DNA from: Bacteroidota bacterium
GTDB lineage: Bacteria; Bacteroidota; Rhodothermia; Balneolales; HLUCCA01
Length of the DNA: 64,000 nt
Direction: 5' to 3'
Assembly: GCA_020832235.1 (NCBI GenBank)
Contig: JAFIEZ010000007.1
Span: 186,001-250,000 of the forward strand
Below the pieces are notes generated by a model that was not told the origin of the DNA, did not search any database, and was given only the letters and a program-made list of their open reading frames with translations. Positions 42,229 to 51,590 of the stretch are shown one piece after another (positions within the stretch are counted from its first letter, which is position 1; every line of letters starts with the position of its first letter). The position numbers and the translations under genes are program-made.

Positions 42229-43516
42229 AAAACTTCACTGGCAAATAATTTTAGGTCTCATTCTAGGACTTCTGTGGGGGCTGTTCAGTACACAGTTTGG
42301 GTTAAATGCATTTACAAATGATTTTATCCGACCTTTTGGTACCATTTTTGTAAATCTGCTCAAATTAATCGCGGTACCACTGGTGCTTGCGTCTCTGATC
42401 GTGGGAGTCGCTAATCTCAACGACATTACAAAGTTATCTCGAATGGGCGGACGTACAATCGGGATTTATCTCGTAACTACGGTTTTCGCCATCACCATCG
42501 GCTTGTTGTCTGTAAATCTCGTACGCCCCTGGACGGCACTACCTGAAGAGACGAAGCAATCTCTAATGCTCAGCTATGAGGATAACCTGGAAGGTCGTAC
42601 ACAGTCTGCCGATGCCGTTGCCGACCGAAGTCCGCTTCAACCGCTCGTTGATATCGTACCAGAGAATCTGTTTGAGGCCGCATCCAATAATGGTGCCATG
42701 CTGCAGGTTGTTTTTGTAGCCATCATTTTTGGCATAGGTATCATCCAGATAAAGAATGAAAAAAGCGCTGTTCTGGTCAATTTCTTTGACGCTATGAACG
42801 ATGTGATTATCAGAATAGTAGATGTAATTATGCTTATGGCCCCGTATGGGGTATTCGCATTGCTGGCTTCGGTTATCGTAGATCTGGCAGGAGATGATCT
42901 GTCGCAAGCACTAAATTTGCTTATGGCTTTGGGTTGGTATATGCTTGCGGTCATTCTGGGACTTCTGCTGCATGTAATATTGGTGTACTCTACCTTGTTT
43001 AAAGTTTTCAGCAGTATGCCGCTGAAAGACTTCCTGCGTGGAATTCGACCTGCCTTGTTACTTGGTTTTTCTACAAGCTCCAGTGCTGCAACACTTCCGG
43101 TAACCATGGAGCGGGTTCAAAAAAATCTGGGTGTAGAAGAGGAAGTCGCAAGTTTTGTGCTACCTGTTGGTGCAACCATCAATATGGATGGTACCAGTCT
43201 TTATCAGGCCGTGGCGGCCGTATTCATTGCTGGTGCAGTCGGAATAGAGTTAACCATTTTTCAGCAAATCACCATCGTTCTCACAGCCTTACTGGCCTCC
43301 ATAGGTGCAGCCGGCGTCCCAGGCGCCGGAATTATCATGCTGGTTATTGTTTTGAAGTCTATTGACGTTCCCGTTGAGGGTATCGCACTTATCTTGGGTG
43401 TAGACCGAATTTTAGATATGTGCCGAACGGCAGTGAATATTACCGGTGATGCCGCTGTATCGGTAGCAGTTGCTCATATGGAAGGAAAGCTGGGCGAAGC
43501 ACACTACGACGACTAA
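42215..43516 (+). CDS. Glutamate/aspartate:cation symporter (GltP/DAACS family)
   Basis: A 433-residue transporter with the eight-helix plus two-hairpin pattern of GltPh. It carries the Ser-rich HP1 motif (STSSSAATLPVTMER), the NMDGTSLYQA motif, the HP2 stretch GAAGVPGAGIIM, and the DRILDMCRTAVNITGDAA substrate region whose Arg in DMCRT recognises acidic side chains. It should therefore import glutamate or aspartate with sodium or protons. Overlaps the DUF92 gene, suggesting one operon. Confidence 0.92.
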   Translation: MSWYRKLHWQIILGLILGLLWGLFSTQFGLNAFTNDFIRPFGTIFVNLLKLIAVPLVLASLIVGVANLNDITKLSRMGGRTIGIYLVTTVFAITIGLLSVNLVRPWTALPEETKQSLMLSYEDNLEGRTQSADAVADRSPLQPLVDIVPENLFEAASNNGAMLQVVFVAIIFGIGIIQIKNEKSAVLVNFFDAMNDVIIRIVDVIMLMAPYGVFALLASVIVDLAGDDLSQALNLLMALGWYMLAVILGLLLHVILVYSTLFKVFSSMPLKDFLRGIRPALLLGFSTSSSAATLPVTMERVQKNLGVEEEVASFVLPVGATINMDGTSLYQAVAAVFIAGAVGIELTIFQQITIVLTALLASIGAAGVPGAGIIMLVIVLKSIDVPVEGIALILGVDRILDMCRTAVNITGDAAVSVAVAHMEGKLGEAHYDD

Positions 43517-43534
43517 TCGTACGTTATTGGCTTC

Positions 43535-44476
43535 ATGACCCACAAAATGATTTCTTTATCGGGAATGGCAGCTGTAATCATGATCATTACAGCTGTCCTG
43601 CCACAGATGCTCATCGCTCAGGTAGTAGTTCCTGCCTCTGCAACCTCTATAACCATAGAAGACGACGCTTCATTTGAACATTATCTCGAAGCTGCCATTG
43701 AATCGTTCTATCAATCTCACTGGGAAGAAACCCGCTTACTGTTGGGACAACTCAGACACTATGACAGTGACGATCTCCGGTTATATTTCTTTGAATCAAT
43801 GATTCCATTCTGGGCGTACTTTTTTGGTGGTAGTCGATCAGAAGATGCCAATTTATTTTTCGATTACAGCGCCAGAGCTATTGAGAAGGGAGATAGAATT
43901 CTTGCCAGCACTCCCCAGGATACATCAACTATTCTGCTTTTAGGCGGACTTCACGGGTATCGTGGCCTAGTTGCCGCTAGCGAACGCCGATTTCGAACAG
44001 CCATATCCAGCGGCATAACCGGCCACTCTTTCACAAGAGTACTCATGTCAATGGATAATGATGATCCGAATACCTTGATGGGGCAGGGTGTTTTTGAGTA
44101 TATGATTGGGTCAATACCACGCGAGGGTAGGTGGATTGCGCGCCTGGCCGGTTTGTCTGGTGACGTAGAACGTGGATTCCAGATACTCGAGGAAGCCGCT
44201 CGTAGTAACAGCTATGTCCGCAATGATGCCGCCATGTTTCTCGCCTATTTTTACGAACAGGAAGGTCGGCTCAACGACGCCCTCAGGCATTTACGCATTT
44301 TATCGGAGCGGTATCCTGATAATATTATTTTTGGCTATAACAAAGCCAGGTTGTATGAGCTCCTGGATGAACCGCAAAGAGCAATGACTATTTATAGTGA
44401 CATAGCCGCCAGATCAACAGCCTCTGTACCCTTGCTGGTTACACGTTCAAGAGAACGCATACAGGCTTTGCAGTAA
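43535..44476 (+). CDS. Exported TPR-type protein of unknown function
   Basis: A 313-residue protein with an N-terminal hydrophobic segment ending in LIAQ, and a mature part of helical TPR-like repeats (HWEETRLLLGQLRHYDSDD; later AFQILEEAARSN- and AMTIYSDIAARS-like units). No named domain. It starts 18 bases after the symporter stop and precedes the glycosyl hydrolase by 84 bases. Probably periplasmic. Confidence 0.7.
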   Translation: MTHKMISLSGMAAVIMIITAVLPQMLIAQVVVPASATSITIEDDASFEHYLEAAIESFYQSHWEETRLLLGQLRHYDSDDLRLYFFESMIPFWAYFFGGSRSEDANLFFDYSARAIEKGDRILASTPQDTSTILLLGGLHGYRGLVAASERRFRTAISSGITGHSFTRVLMSMDNDDPNTLMGQGVFEYMIGSIPREGRWIARLAGLSGDVERGFQILEEAARSNSYVRNDAAMFLAYFYEQEGRLNDALRHLRILSERYPDNIIFGYNKARLYELLDEPQRAMTIYSDIAARSTASVPLLVTRSRERIQALQ

Positions 44477-44560
44477 AGTTGGTAAATCCGTAATGTTCAC
44501 AGATGCCGTGTACAGTTTGTACGCAGCCTGTCTATTCTGTTTATCATTAAGTTTATCATC

Positions 44561-46048
44561 ATGCGGTTTTTATTATTTCTACTTACAATCGGCTTGCTCA
44601 GCTCATCGGCAAATGCACAGATTTATCCCGACTATGAAATGAGGGGGGCATGGCTAACTACAGTAGTCAACCTCGACTGGCCATCATCACGGAACCTGAG
44701 TGTTGACGAGCAGAAACGTGAACTCATCCAAATTTTGGACGGATTGCAAGACTCTGGGAAGAACGCTGTTTTTTTCCAGGTGAGAAGCGAAGCCGATGCG
44801 ATGTTTCCCTCACCATATGAGCCATGGTCATACTGGCTTAGCGGCGAACAAGGCAGAGCGCCAGAACCGTTTTACGATCCACTGCGTTTTGCAATTACAC
44901 AGGCGCATCTGCGCGGGATGGAACTACATGTCTGGTTAAATCCATACCGGGCTCATCGGAATCTGGACTTGTATCCCCATCATGAAACACATATAGCGCA
45001 GACTCGGCCCGAGTGGATTCTTTCCTTTCCATCCGACAACGGTACTTATGTAATGCTGAATCCTGGTCTTCAGGAAGTTAAAGATTTCATTGAGGATATT
45101 GTCACCGATCTTGTACGGCGCTACGATCTTGATGGTATTCATTTCGACGACTATTTCTACCCCTATGCTCCGGCTATCACTACAGAAGATGCCGCATCTT
45201 TTGAGGCCGATTCACGGGGCATTGAAGACGTGAATGACTGGCGAAGGGACAATGTTAACAGGATGGTAAGACAGATAAATGACGCCATTAAGGCCATCGA
45301 TCCACAGGTGAAGTTTGGAATAAGTCCATTCGGAATCAGGAAAAATACAGACGCCGGAACAACGGGTGGGGAAGGCTATCACCTTATTTTTGCCGATCCG
45401 CTTCAGTGGCTCAAAGACGGCACTATAGATTACATCGCTCCTCAGCTGTATTGGAATCGTGATCACGAGGCAGCGCCATATGAGCCCTTACTTAACTGGT
45501 GGGCAGCAGTTTCTAATGAACACAACCGGCATGTATATATCGGACTCGCTCCGTATCGTTTAGGTGAACCATTTAACTGGAGTGTTAGCGAAATAGGTGC
45601 CCAAAAGGTGATAAACAGGGCTTCAGAAAACCCGGTTCATGGCAGCATTTACTTTCGATCAGAGCATGTACTGAATAACCCTCAGGGTCTTAAAGATTCA
45701 TTGACCACCCGATGGAATGCCAGACCGGTTCTTATCCCTCCGATGGAATGGCTTCCTTCTTACGAGCTGGATGCAGTTGATGAATTTTGCTTCTCAAAAA
45801 CAGATGGTATTGTACATCTGAGCTGGTCTGCCCACGAAAAGGCTACACGTTTTGCCATATTCAGATATCCTGAATTCACACATCTGGATGATATTCAGTT
45901 CGATTCAGATATGGCGTACATGGTTGGGCTTACCGGAGGTACCTCCTGGGTTGACCCCAAAATTGTTCAGGGTTCTTGGTACTACGCAATCCGCCCGGTA
46001 GGCAGAAACAGCGAGCTGGGTTCACCCAGAATAATACTAGCGCGTTAA
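44561..46048 (+). CDS. GHL10 family glycoside hydrolase (DigH/YddW-like)
   Basis: A 495-residue exported TIM-barrel hydrolase. A signal peptide ending SANA is followed by EMRGAWLTTVVNLDWPS, the hallmark start of GHL10/DUF187 proteins. The DLDGIHFDDYFYPY region holds the conserved Asp residues, and KFGISPFGIRKN and IAPQLYWNRDHE complete the barrel. The C-terminal ~90 residues form a beta-sandwich-like domain. The E. coli member DigH cleaves denuded peptidoglycan strands at the divisome, so a cell-wall role is likely. Confidence 0.9.
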   Translation: MRFLLFLLTIGLLSSSANAQIYPDYEMRGAWLTTVVNLDWPSSRNLSVDEQKRELIQILDGLQDSGKNAVFFQVRSEADAMFPSPYEPWSYWLSGEQGRAPEPFYDPLRFAITQAHLRGMELHVWLNPYRAHRNLDLYPHHETHIAQTRPEWILSFPSDNGTYVMLNPGLQEVKDFIEDIVTDLVRRYDLDGIHFDDYFYPYAPAITTEDAASFEADSRGIEDVNDWRRDNVNRMVRQINDAIKAIDPQVKFGISPFGIRKNTDAGTTGGEGYHLIFADPLQWLKDGTIDYIAPQLYWNRDHEAAPYEPLLNWWAAVSNEHNRHVYIGLAPYRLGEPFNWSVSEIGAQKVINRASENPVHGSIYFRSEHVLNNPQGLKDSLTTRWNARPVLIPPMEWLPSYELDAVDEFCFSKTDGIVHLSWSAHEKATRFAIFRYPEFTHLDDIQFDSDMAYMVGLTGGTSWVDPKIVQGSWYYAIRPVGRNSELGSPRIILAR

Positions 46049-46119
46049 GCCCCAGCAATACCTCCTGGTTTTTTCACAGGCGTCAGGAAGTAGCATAAAC
46101 GTATGGGATGGTACATGCA

Positions 46120-46165
46120 ACATGGCAACAGATTCATTTCCCGGTTCAGCAATCTGTTGCCGTGT
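46120..46165. terminator. Long hairpin between convergent hydrolase and lycopene cyclase genes
   Basis: A 15-base stem with one G-T pair (46120-46134 with 46151-46165) encloses a 16-base loop in the convergent gap. No long T-run follows, so it may be a bidirectional pause/terminator or an mRNA end stabiliser. Confidence 0.4.
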
Positions 46166-46173
46166 TACCTGCT

Positions 46174-47349
46174 CTATTTTGCATTCAGAATTGCACCTAA
46201 TCGCTTCCTCGTTTGTGCAATGGATTTAAAAAAAGCGGTGTAACTGGGTACAGAAGCCATTATCCTGACTTCTTCGGCGAGGTTCGTTTTCTCGTCGAGG
46301 AAATCAAACATGGTCTTGAAACCGTTTTTTTTGAACAGGTCCACGAAGATAGTTACAGCATGCTCCGGACGTTGTCGTATAATATTCAACATCAGCAAAT
46401 CGTAAAACCTGAATCTTGCCGCTGAAAGGGGGGCACGGTCGGGTCTTTCTCCTTTTGAAATAGCGCTGGCGATGCGGGCGGAATCACGATGTATTCGGGC
46501 GAATGCATAACCTGTTGAAGCTTTTGCATGTCCACCCGCGAGCCCTATGCTATATAATGGGTGCTTATTTGTAGCCGAAACAAATCCATCAGCCATTGGA
46601 ATTACACCAAACTCTTGTCTTTCAACTGTATACGATGCATCCTTTAGCCCCCAGTTTTTTTCAAGATACTCCTGAATTTGAAGCTCATATAACGCTCTGG
46701 TTTCTAGCAATGATTCCGTGAAATAGGTCACTTCTACCAGCGCTTCTGTTTCGGAAAATGGTAGCACGTATACAAATGCGAAGCCAAAGTCCTGATTCGT
46801 CCGGAAATCCATCAAAATAGCTTCATCTTTATTGAACACCATCTCTTTACAGCGTATGTCCCAGCCCAGAAAGTGCTGCTTGAGCGAAACGCGTTCATCA
46901 GCGTAGGTAATACGATCATCGGGTTGACTGTGACTTTGAAACAAAAGTCCAGTTCGAAAAAGCCCTTTGTCTGTTTCAATTTCAACGCCGTCTGTACCTG
47001 CAGAAAAAGAGGTTATTTTAGCCTCCAAAAGAGATACCGATGAGGAGTTTCTGAGCTTCTCGAGCATGTATTGCTGATAAATGTCACTACGAATACAATA
47101 GTAGCTACTCTCACCAGGTTTGCTCAATATATTTTCCCCATTTTTACTAATAATCCGTAGCTGATTCCACTGGTGATGAATTAAATCGGCAGTGGGAGCA
47201 ACGTGTAAATCCCAAAAACACCATGTTTTGTCGTCATTCGGTTGCAGATTATCAGCAATCAGAGAAACTTCCGAATGTTCACTTAGAAGAGCGGCCAATG
47301 ATAGTCCGGCCGGACCTGCGCCAGTGACTGTAACAGGCGAGGTACTCAT
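46174..47349 (-). CDS. crtY: Lycopene beta-cyclase, CrtY type
   Basis: A 391-residue flavoprotein-like enzyme that closes both ends of lycopene to beta-ionone rings. The N-terminal VTGAGPAGLSLAALL dinucleotide site is near 7-21; CFWD, then WDIRC and the MDFR..FGFAFVYVLPFSETEALVEVTYF block are family hallmarks, and GGHAKASTGYAFARIHRDS closes the FAD region. Other carotenoid genes (crtB, crtI, crtE) are not in the window, so this copy is stand-alone. The start is one base downstream of the anti-sigma-like gene stop, so they share a transcript. Confidence 0.9.
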   Translation of the reverse strand: MSTSPVTVTGAGPAGLSLAALLSEHSEVSLIADNLQPNDDKTWCFWDLHVAPTADLIHHQWNQLRIISKNGENILSKPGESSYYCIRSDIYQQYMLEKLRNSSSVSLLEAKITSFSAGTDGVEIETDKGLFRTGLLFQSHSQPDDRITYADERVSLKQHFLGWDIRCKEMVFNKDEAILMDFRTNQDFGFAFVYVLPFSETEALVEVTYFTESLLETRALYELQIQEYLEKNWGLKDASYTVERQEFGVIPMADGFVSATNKHPLYSIGLAGGHAKASTGYAFARIHRDSARIASAISKGERPDRAPLSAARFRFYDLLMLNIIRQRPEHAVTIFVDLFKKNGFKTMFDFLDEKTNLAEEVRIMASVPSYTAFFKSIAQTRKRLGAILNAK

Positions 47350-47350
47350 G

Positions 47351-48181
47351 CTATCTGTTTATAGGAAGCCGTGATGCAAAGACTTCCCCATGATGATCGG
47401 ATGCTCCGGCATACCAGGTACCGTCCCACATCCAGGAAACGATATGTTTGCCATCTATATCTTTAATATGGACGGAATCGGGATGCACGCAGGTTTCAAC
47501 AGCTTCCTGATTTCGGATTAGTGAAATATCACCGTGCATAGCTGCTACATCAAAAGCAAATATAACAATAGGTTCGAGTGTATCATCGGTATGATAGACC
47601 AGGACAGGGGTATGATAGTCTGGCACGAATTCAGCGTAAGAAAAACCGGTGAAAGAAGCTCCTGATAACTCTGGCACCGTCATGTCAATATCCCAGGCTT
47701 CTAAAATATAACCCTCTGCCTCTGTTGTTGAATAGGATGTCAGTAATTCAGGGGTTCCGGAATTAAAATGCCGGTAAACATATTCTTCTACCTCATAGCT
47801 GCTCAACTCAAAGCGTCCATCGTTCGGTATCGTTTCCTGACGCAATATGCCAATCAATGATACCACAAGAATTGCTGCCGCAGCTATCCACCAGATAGTT
47901 GAATAACGGTCCTTTCGTTGAGGCTTATCTTTTGAAACGGGCATAGCGTCACCGTTTATCGCAACGAGACAGCGCTCTCGCAGTCCTGATGGTGCTTTCA
48001 CTCTGCCACAAGCTTCTTTAAGCTTGTTTTTTTGCAAAGCCATGCTTTTTACATAGTACCTGCACTCAGGTTGTGAAGAAATCAGGTTTTCCGCGATTGC
48101 TTTTTCGTCATCGTCTAGCTCCCCGTCGATAAATGCGGAGAGTATTTCGAACTTATTATGTGTTAGATGATCTGATGACAT
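47351..48181 (-). CDS. Anti-sigma-factor-like membrane protein
   Basis: A 276-residue protein with a cytosolic N-terminus like zinc anti-sigma domains (ILSAFIDGELDDDEKAIAENLI), one helix at ~93-110 and a periplasmic C-terminal ~165 residues. The typical His-x3-Cys-x2-Cys is not intact: only one Cys (in PECRYYV) is in place, so zinc binding is doubtful. No sigma factor gene is beside it, so its partner must lie elsewhere. Its gene precedes crtY, hinting at light or oxidative-stress control of pigment, which is inference. Confidence 0.65.
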   Translation of the reverse strand: MSSDHLTHNKFEILSAFIDGELDDDEKAIAENLISSQPECRYYVKSMALQKNKLKEACGRVKAPSGLRERCLVAINGDAMPVSKDKPQRKDRYSTIWWIAAAAILVVSLIGILRQETIPNDGRFELSSYEVEEYVYRHFNSGTPELLTSYSTTEAEGYILEAWDIDMTVPELSGASFTGFSYAEFVPDYHTPVLVYHTDDTLEPIVIFAFDVAAMHGDISLIRNQEAVETCVHPDSVHIKDIDGKHIVSWMWDGTWYAGASDHHGEVFASRLPINR

Positions 48182-48288
48182 CTTGAAATGTATGTAACTG
48201 TTTGCGTATCACAATACGCATCGGGTTTGTACTGCCGGATGAGATTGACAACGAATGTTTAGATAAAGTCAGCAGAAGGGAGTGTAAT

Positions 48289-49206
48289 CTAACTACGTCC
48301 TCGTGCTTCTGTGAGCTTCCTTTCCAGCAATAAGATGAGCTGTTGACGATAAAATTGACTACCGTTTTTCTCTTCTTCTGCTTTCTGTGAAGTTATTATG
48401 CCATCTAAACGACCATCCAGCCGTTGGCGTTCCAATTTGCCACTTTGTTCGTAAAAGTGATTAAGCATATCCGGAGCTTTCTTAAATGCCTTCTCAAATG
48501 AACGATACGCATCTTTCACTTTATCGGGGTGCTCACTCAAAACGAGCGCCATGTTGAATTGAGTTATATGGTTGGTTCCGGTAATTTTTTGAGCAGCAAG
48601 CAAGTCCTTTTCGGCCAGTTCGTAGTTGCCGGCAAAGTAGTGGGCAAGGCCACGCTGGGTGAGGTAATGCCCGTTGTCGGGATCGAGTTCAAGTGCGCTG
48701 GCAAATGCCTTGATTGCCCCATCATAGTCTCCCGTCTTTTCAGATGTAGACCCCAATAGAGCATAGGCATCGGCAAATTCATTGTCGAGCTCGATTAGCT
48801 CTTTAAGCTCGGCCATAGCTTTTTTGTCCTCATCCATTTCATGATACATGCGAGCACGTTCAAATCGTGCGTCCGTGTAGCTGGGGTCTAGTTCCAACGC
48901 TTTATTCAGATCATATTCGGCATCTTCAAACTGCTGGGTGTCAATACATACCATAGCGCGAAACTTGTAAGCAGCCTCAAACTCAGGATTCTTTAAAACA
49001 GCCTGTGTAAAATGTGCCAGAGCATCATCGTTTTGCTGAACCTGCTGTGCGTAATATCCAAGTACAAACCACTCTTCAGGAGTTCGGTCTGCATCAGACT
49101 TGCGGAGTATCTGTTTATGGGCTTTTTGCAGCAGGTCAACCCCTTTTTTACTCAGTTCAGCATTTTCAAGAAGGAGGGGTAGTAGTCGGTCAACTATTTC
49201 GGTCAT
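48289..49206 (-). CDS. TPR repeat protein
   Basis: A 305-residue soluble protein with about six TPR units (for example WFVLGYYAQQVQQNDDALAHFTQAVLKNPEF, AEYDLNKALELDPSYTDARFERARMYHE, AIKAFASALELDPDNGHYLTQRGLAHY). No signal peptide, so cytoplasmic. It is 107 bases upstream of the anti-sigma-like gene in the same direction. Function unknown; it may scaffold a complex. Confidence 0.85.
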   Translation of the reverse strand: MTEIVDRLLPLLLENAELSKKGVDLLQKAHKQILRKSDADRTPEEWFVLGYYAQQVQQNDDALAHFTQAVLKNPEFEAAYKFRAMVCIDTQQFEDAEYDLNKALELDPSYTDARFERARMYHEMDEDKKAMAELKELIELDNEFADAYALLGSTSEKTGDYDGAIKAFASALELDPDNGHYLTQRGLAHYFAGNYELAEKDLLAAQKITGTNHITQFNMALVLSEHPDKVKDAYRSFEKAFKKAPDMLNHFYEQSGKLERQRLDGRLDGIITSQKAEEEKNGSQFYRQQLILLLERKLTEARGRS

Positions 49207-49474
49207 AATCGAATGAGAATTACAATAATTAGGTACAATAGTGTTTCAAAAATAACCTTTAACGGGTTTTTGATTAATTTCGAAATATACGCTGTTTTTA
49301 TGGCAACTGCCATGTAGTTGCATACTTGGAGAATATTTGTAAAGTCAAAATAGGAAGCGCTTTTACATGATTCATATCATTTTATCTGACGACGTAGTTC
49401 CTTATGTTGTTACAAGCCGTAAAAAGCATAAATGAAGTATTTGATAACTTCCTACAGACAAACTAATTACCGAT
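49207..49474. promoter_or_regulatory. Divergent intergenic region with hairpin and AAGCGCTT palindrome
   Basis: 268 bases without a gene. GCAACT/AGTTGC arms form a small hairpin around 49302-49321, the 14-mer CATGTAGTTGCATA (49311-49324) also occurs upstream of the MFS genes, and AAGCGCTT (49355-49362) is a perfect palindrome. These may be control sites for the transporter gene. Confidence 0.35.
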
Positions 49475-51073
49475 ATGAATACTACCAAAACGGCAGGTCT
49501 TTTGTTAGGTCTTGCCGGATTCATGCTGCCTCTTCTTATCACATTACCGGGACTTTCTTTTGCAGGCCATATAGCACTTGGAATCTTCCTGATGGCTGCT
49601 TTTTTCTGGATGCTGGAGCCGATACCAATTCATGGAACCTCATTGCTGGTCATCTTTCTCGGGGTTTTGCTGCTCAGTGGCCAGGGGCCGCTTTACAAAG
49701 ACGCTTCTGCACCACTTATTAATCCTGTATCTGCCGAACAAGGTTACACCATTCCTGCAACCGCATTGTCTGCATCGGGGACAGTCTGGGTGAAGGACTC
49801 GAATCAATGGTCAGAAATTCAGGTAACCCTAGTTGAAGACCAGAGCGGAATATTGACCGTTGAGGGTGATATATCGCCTTCGGCACAAATTGCAGTTGAT
49901 GTTTCGCACCGAAGTGTGAATTTCGTGCCACGCCGATTTAACGACTATATCGGAACACTGGCTAACCCTATTATTATCCTGTTCCTTGGGGGATTTATGC
50001 TCGCTCAGGGGGCTGTTAAATACAACTTCGATAAAAACCTGACTCGCTACCTGCTTAAACCCTTCGGTACCCGTCCTGGTGCAATCCTGGTTGGATTGAT
50101 GATGGTAACGGCAGTGCTTTCAGCCTTTATGAGTAATACGGCAACGACAGCAATGATGATGACAGTAATACTCCCATTAATTGCCCAAATGGGCGCTGCC
50201 GATCGATTTAAAACAGCCCTGGCGCTCAGTATCCCTATAGCAGCTAATATTGGGGGTATTGCAACTCCTATTGGTACACCGCCCAATGCTATCGTAATTG
50301 CTGCATTGCAAAAACAGGATATTGCGATATCGTTTACCGAATGGATGGCACTAACATTACCTCTGGTAATACTCGTACTGGCAGTAGCCTGGTTTCTGCT
50401 TATGAAATTGTTCCCGCCACAAATCACAGAGATTAAGTCTGGCGCCGATGTTTCATTCAATAAATCGGGCAAAGCCCTCACCTTTTACGGTATATTTCTG
50501 CTTACTGTGCTGCTATGGATTACAGAAAGTGTTCATGGTATCAGTTCAAGTATCGTAGCATTGCTCCCCATAGCCGGACTCGCCCTAACCGAAGCGCTCG
50601 AAGTGAAAGATATTCGCCAACTCCCATGGGAAGTTTTATGGCTGGTAGCCGGCGGTCTTGCCCTTGGGTTATACATGGACCATACCGGACTGGCCACCTA
50701 TCTCGTGAGTTCAATTAGTTGGGCTTCCTTCGGAGGATTCGCTGTTATTGCAATGTTTGCCGTAGTAGCCGTTGTGATGTCAAATTTCTTGTCGAACACC
50801 GTTACCGCAACTTTATTGATGCCTCTTGCTGTAAGTATTGGTATACTACAGAACAGCGGTTCTTTAGATATTATAGAGCTTGCCTTAGTGATTGGTGTGG
50901 GAACAAGTATGGCCATGGTGTTGCCTATATCAACACCACCCAATGCTATTGCAGTATCCACGGGTCTGGTAAAAACACCAGATATGGCCAAAATTGGTGT
51001 AGTTATCGGCTTTGCCGGAATTATGCTGATGCTGGCTTACGCTCTTGTTTATTGGCCCTTGTTATTAAACTAA
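49475..51073 (+). CDS. DASS (SLC13) family sodium/dicarboxylate-type symporter with inserted segment
   Basis: A 532-residue transporter with about eleven helices. Family marks are ANPIIILFLGGFMLA (about 163-177), GIATPIGTPPNAIVIAA and LPISTPPNAIAVSTG, the paired SNT-like substrate loops. An unusual ~85-residue soluble beta-rich segment (about 74-158) sits between the early helices and the ANPI helix, predicted extracytoplasmic. Most family members have a short loop there. It likely carries C4-dicarboxylate, citrate or sulfate with sodium. It heads a unit with a receiver and a histidine kinase, 14 bases before the receiver. Confidence 0.88.
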   Translation: MNTTKTAGLLLGLAGFMLPLLITLPGLSFAGHIALGIFLMAAFFWMLEPIPIHGTSLLVIFLGVLLLSGQGPLYKDASAPLINPVSAEQGYTIPATALSASGTVWVKDSNQWSEIQVTLVEDQSGILTVEGDISPSAQIAVDVSHRSVNFVPRRFNDYIGTLANPIIILFLGGFMLAQGAVKYNFDKNLTRYLLKPFGTRPGAILVGLMMVTAVLSAFMSNTATTAMMMTVILPLIAQMGAADRFKTALALSIPIAANIGGIATPIGTPPNAIVIAALQKQDIAISFTEWMALTLPLVILVLAVAWFLLMKLFPPQITEIKSGADVSFNKSGKALTFYGIFLLTVLLWITESVHGISSSIVALLPIAGLALTEALEVKDIRQLPWEVLWLVAGGLALGLYMDHTGLATYLVSSISWASFGGFAVIAMFAVVAVVMSNFLSNTVTATLLMPLAVSIGILQNSGSLDIIELALVIGVGTSMAMVLPISTPPNAIAVSTGLVKTPDMAKIGVVIGFAGIMLMLAYALVYWPLLLN

Positions 51074-51087
51074 CTACGAGGTAATGT

Positions 51088-51588
51088 ATGAATACCAACC
51101 TTTTTATCATGTGTATTGAGGACGAAAGTGAAGTGCTGGAAGCCATCCTTCGTGACCTTGAAATGTTTGAGGATTATTTCCGCATTGAGGCAGCCCAAAG
51201 TGTTGATGAAGCTAAAGAAGTGTTAAAGGTGCTCATTAACGACGGACTTAAACCGGCATTGTTTATATGCGATCATAAAATGCCTGGAACAACAGGTGTT
51301 GACTATCTGGTAGAGTTGAGCCGTGAAGAGGCAACTTCCAAGGCTGCTCGCATGCTGCTTACCGGTCAGGCAGGTCAGCAAGACACAATTAAAGCAGTGA
51401 ATCAGGCTGGTTTACACTATTATTTACCCAAGCCCTGGAAGCCTGCTGAGCTTCAGCGTATCGTAACAGAACTGCTAACAGACTTTGTTAGCAAAAACGA
51501 AGATAATTTAATGGCATACATGGCCGTTCTAGACGCTGAAAAGCTTAGTGAAGCTATGCGCAACCGTAATACATATACCGATATGTAA
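51088..51588 (+). CDS. Single-domain response regulator
   Basis: A 166-residue protein: a receiver domain (about 1-130) with acidic pocket Glu11/Asp12, phosphoacceptor Asp62 in ICDHKMPG, Thr92 in LLTGQ and Lys115 in LPKPW. The last ~35 residues are a helical tail with no DNA-binding or enzymatic output. It should act by protein contact, like CheY, or pass phosphate on. The kinase gene starts three bases later, so they form a pair. The start has an ~gaggt site before the ATG. Confidence 0.9.
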   Translation: MNTNLFIMCIEDESEVLEAILRDLEMFEDYFRIEAAQSVDEAKEVLKVLINDGLKPALFICDHKMPGTTGVDYLVELSREEATSKAARMLLTGQAGQQDTIKAVNQAGLHYYLPKPWKPAELQRIVTELLTDFVSKNEDNLMAYMAVLDAEKLSEAMRNRNTYTDM

Positions 51589-51590
51589 GC

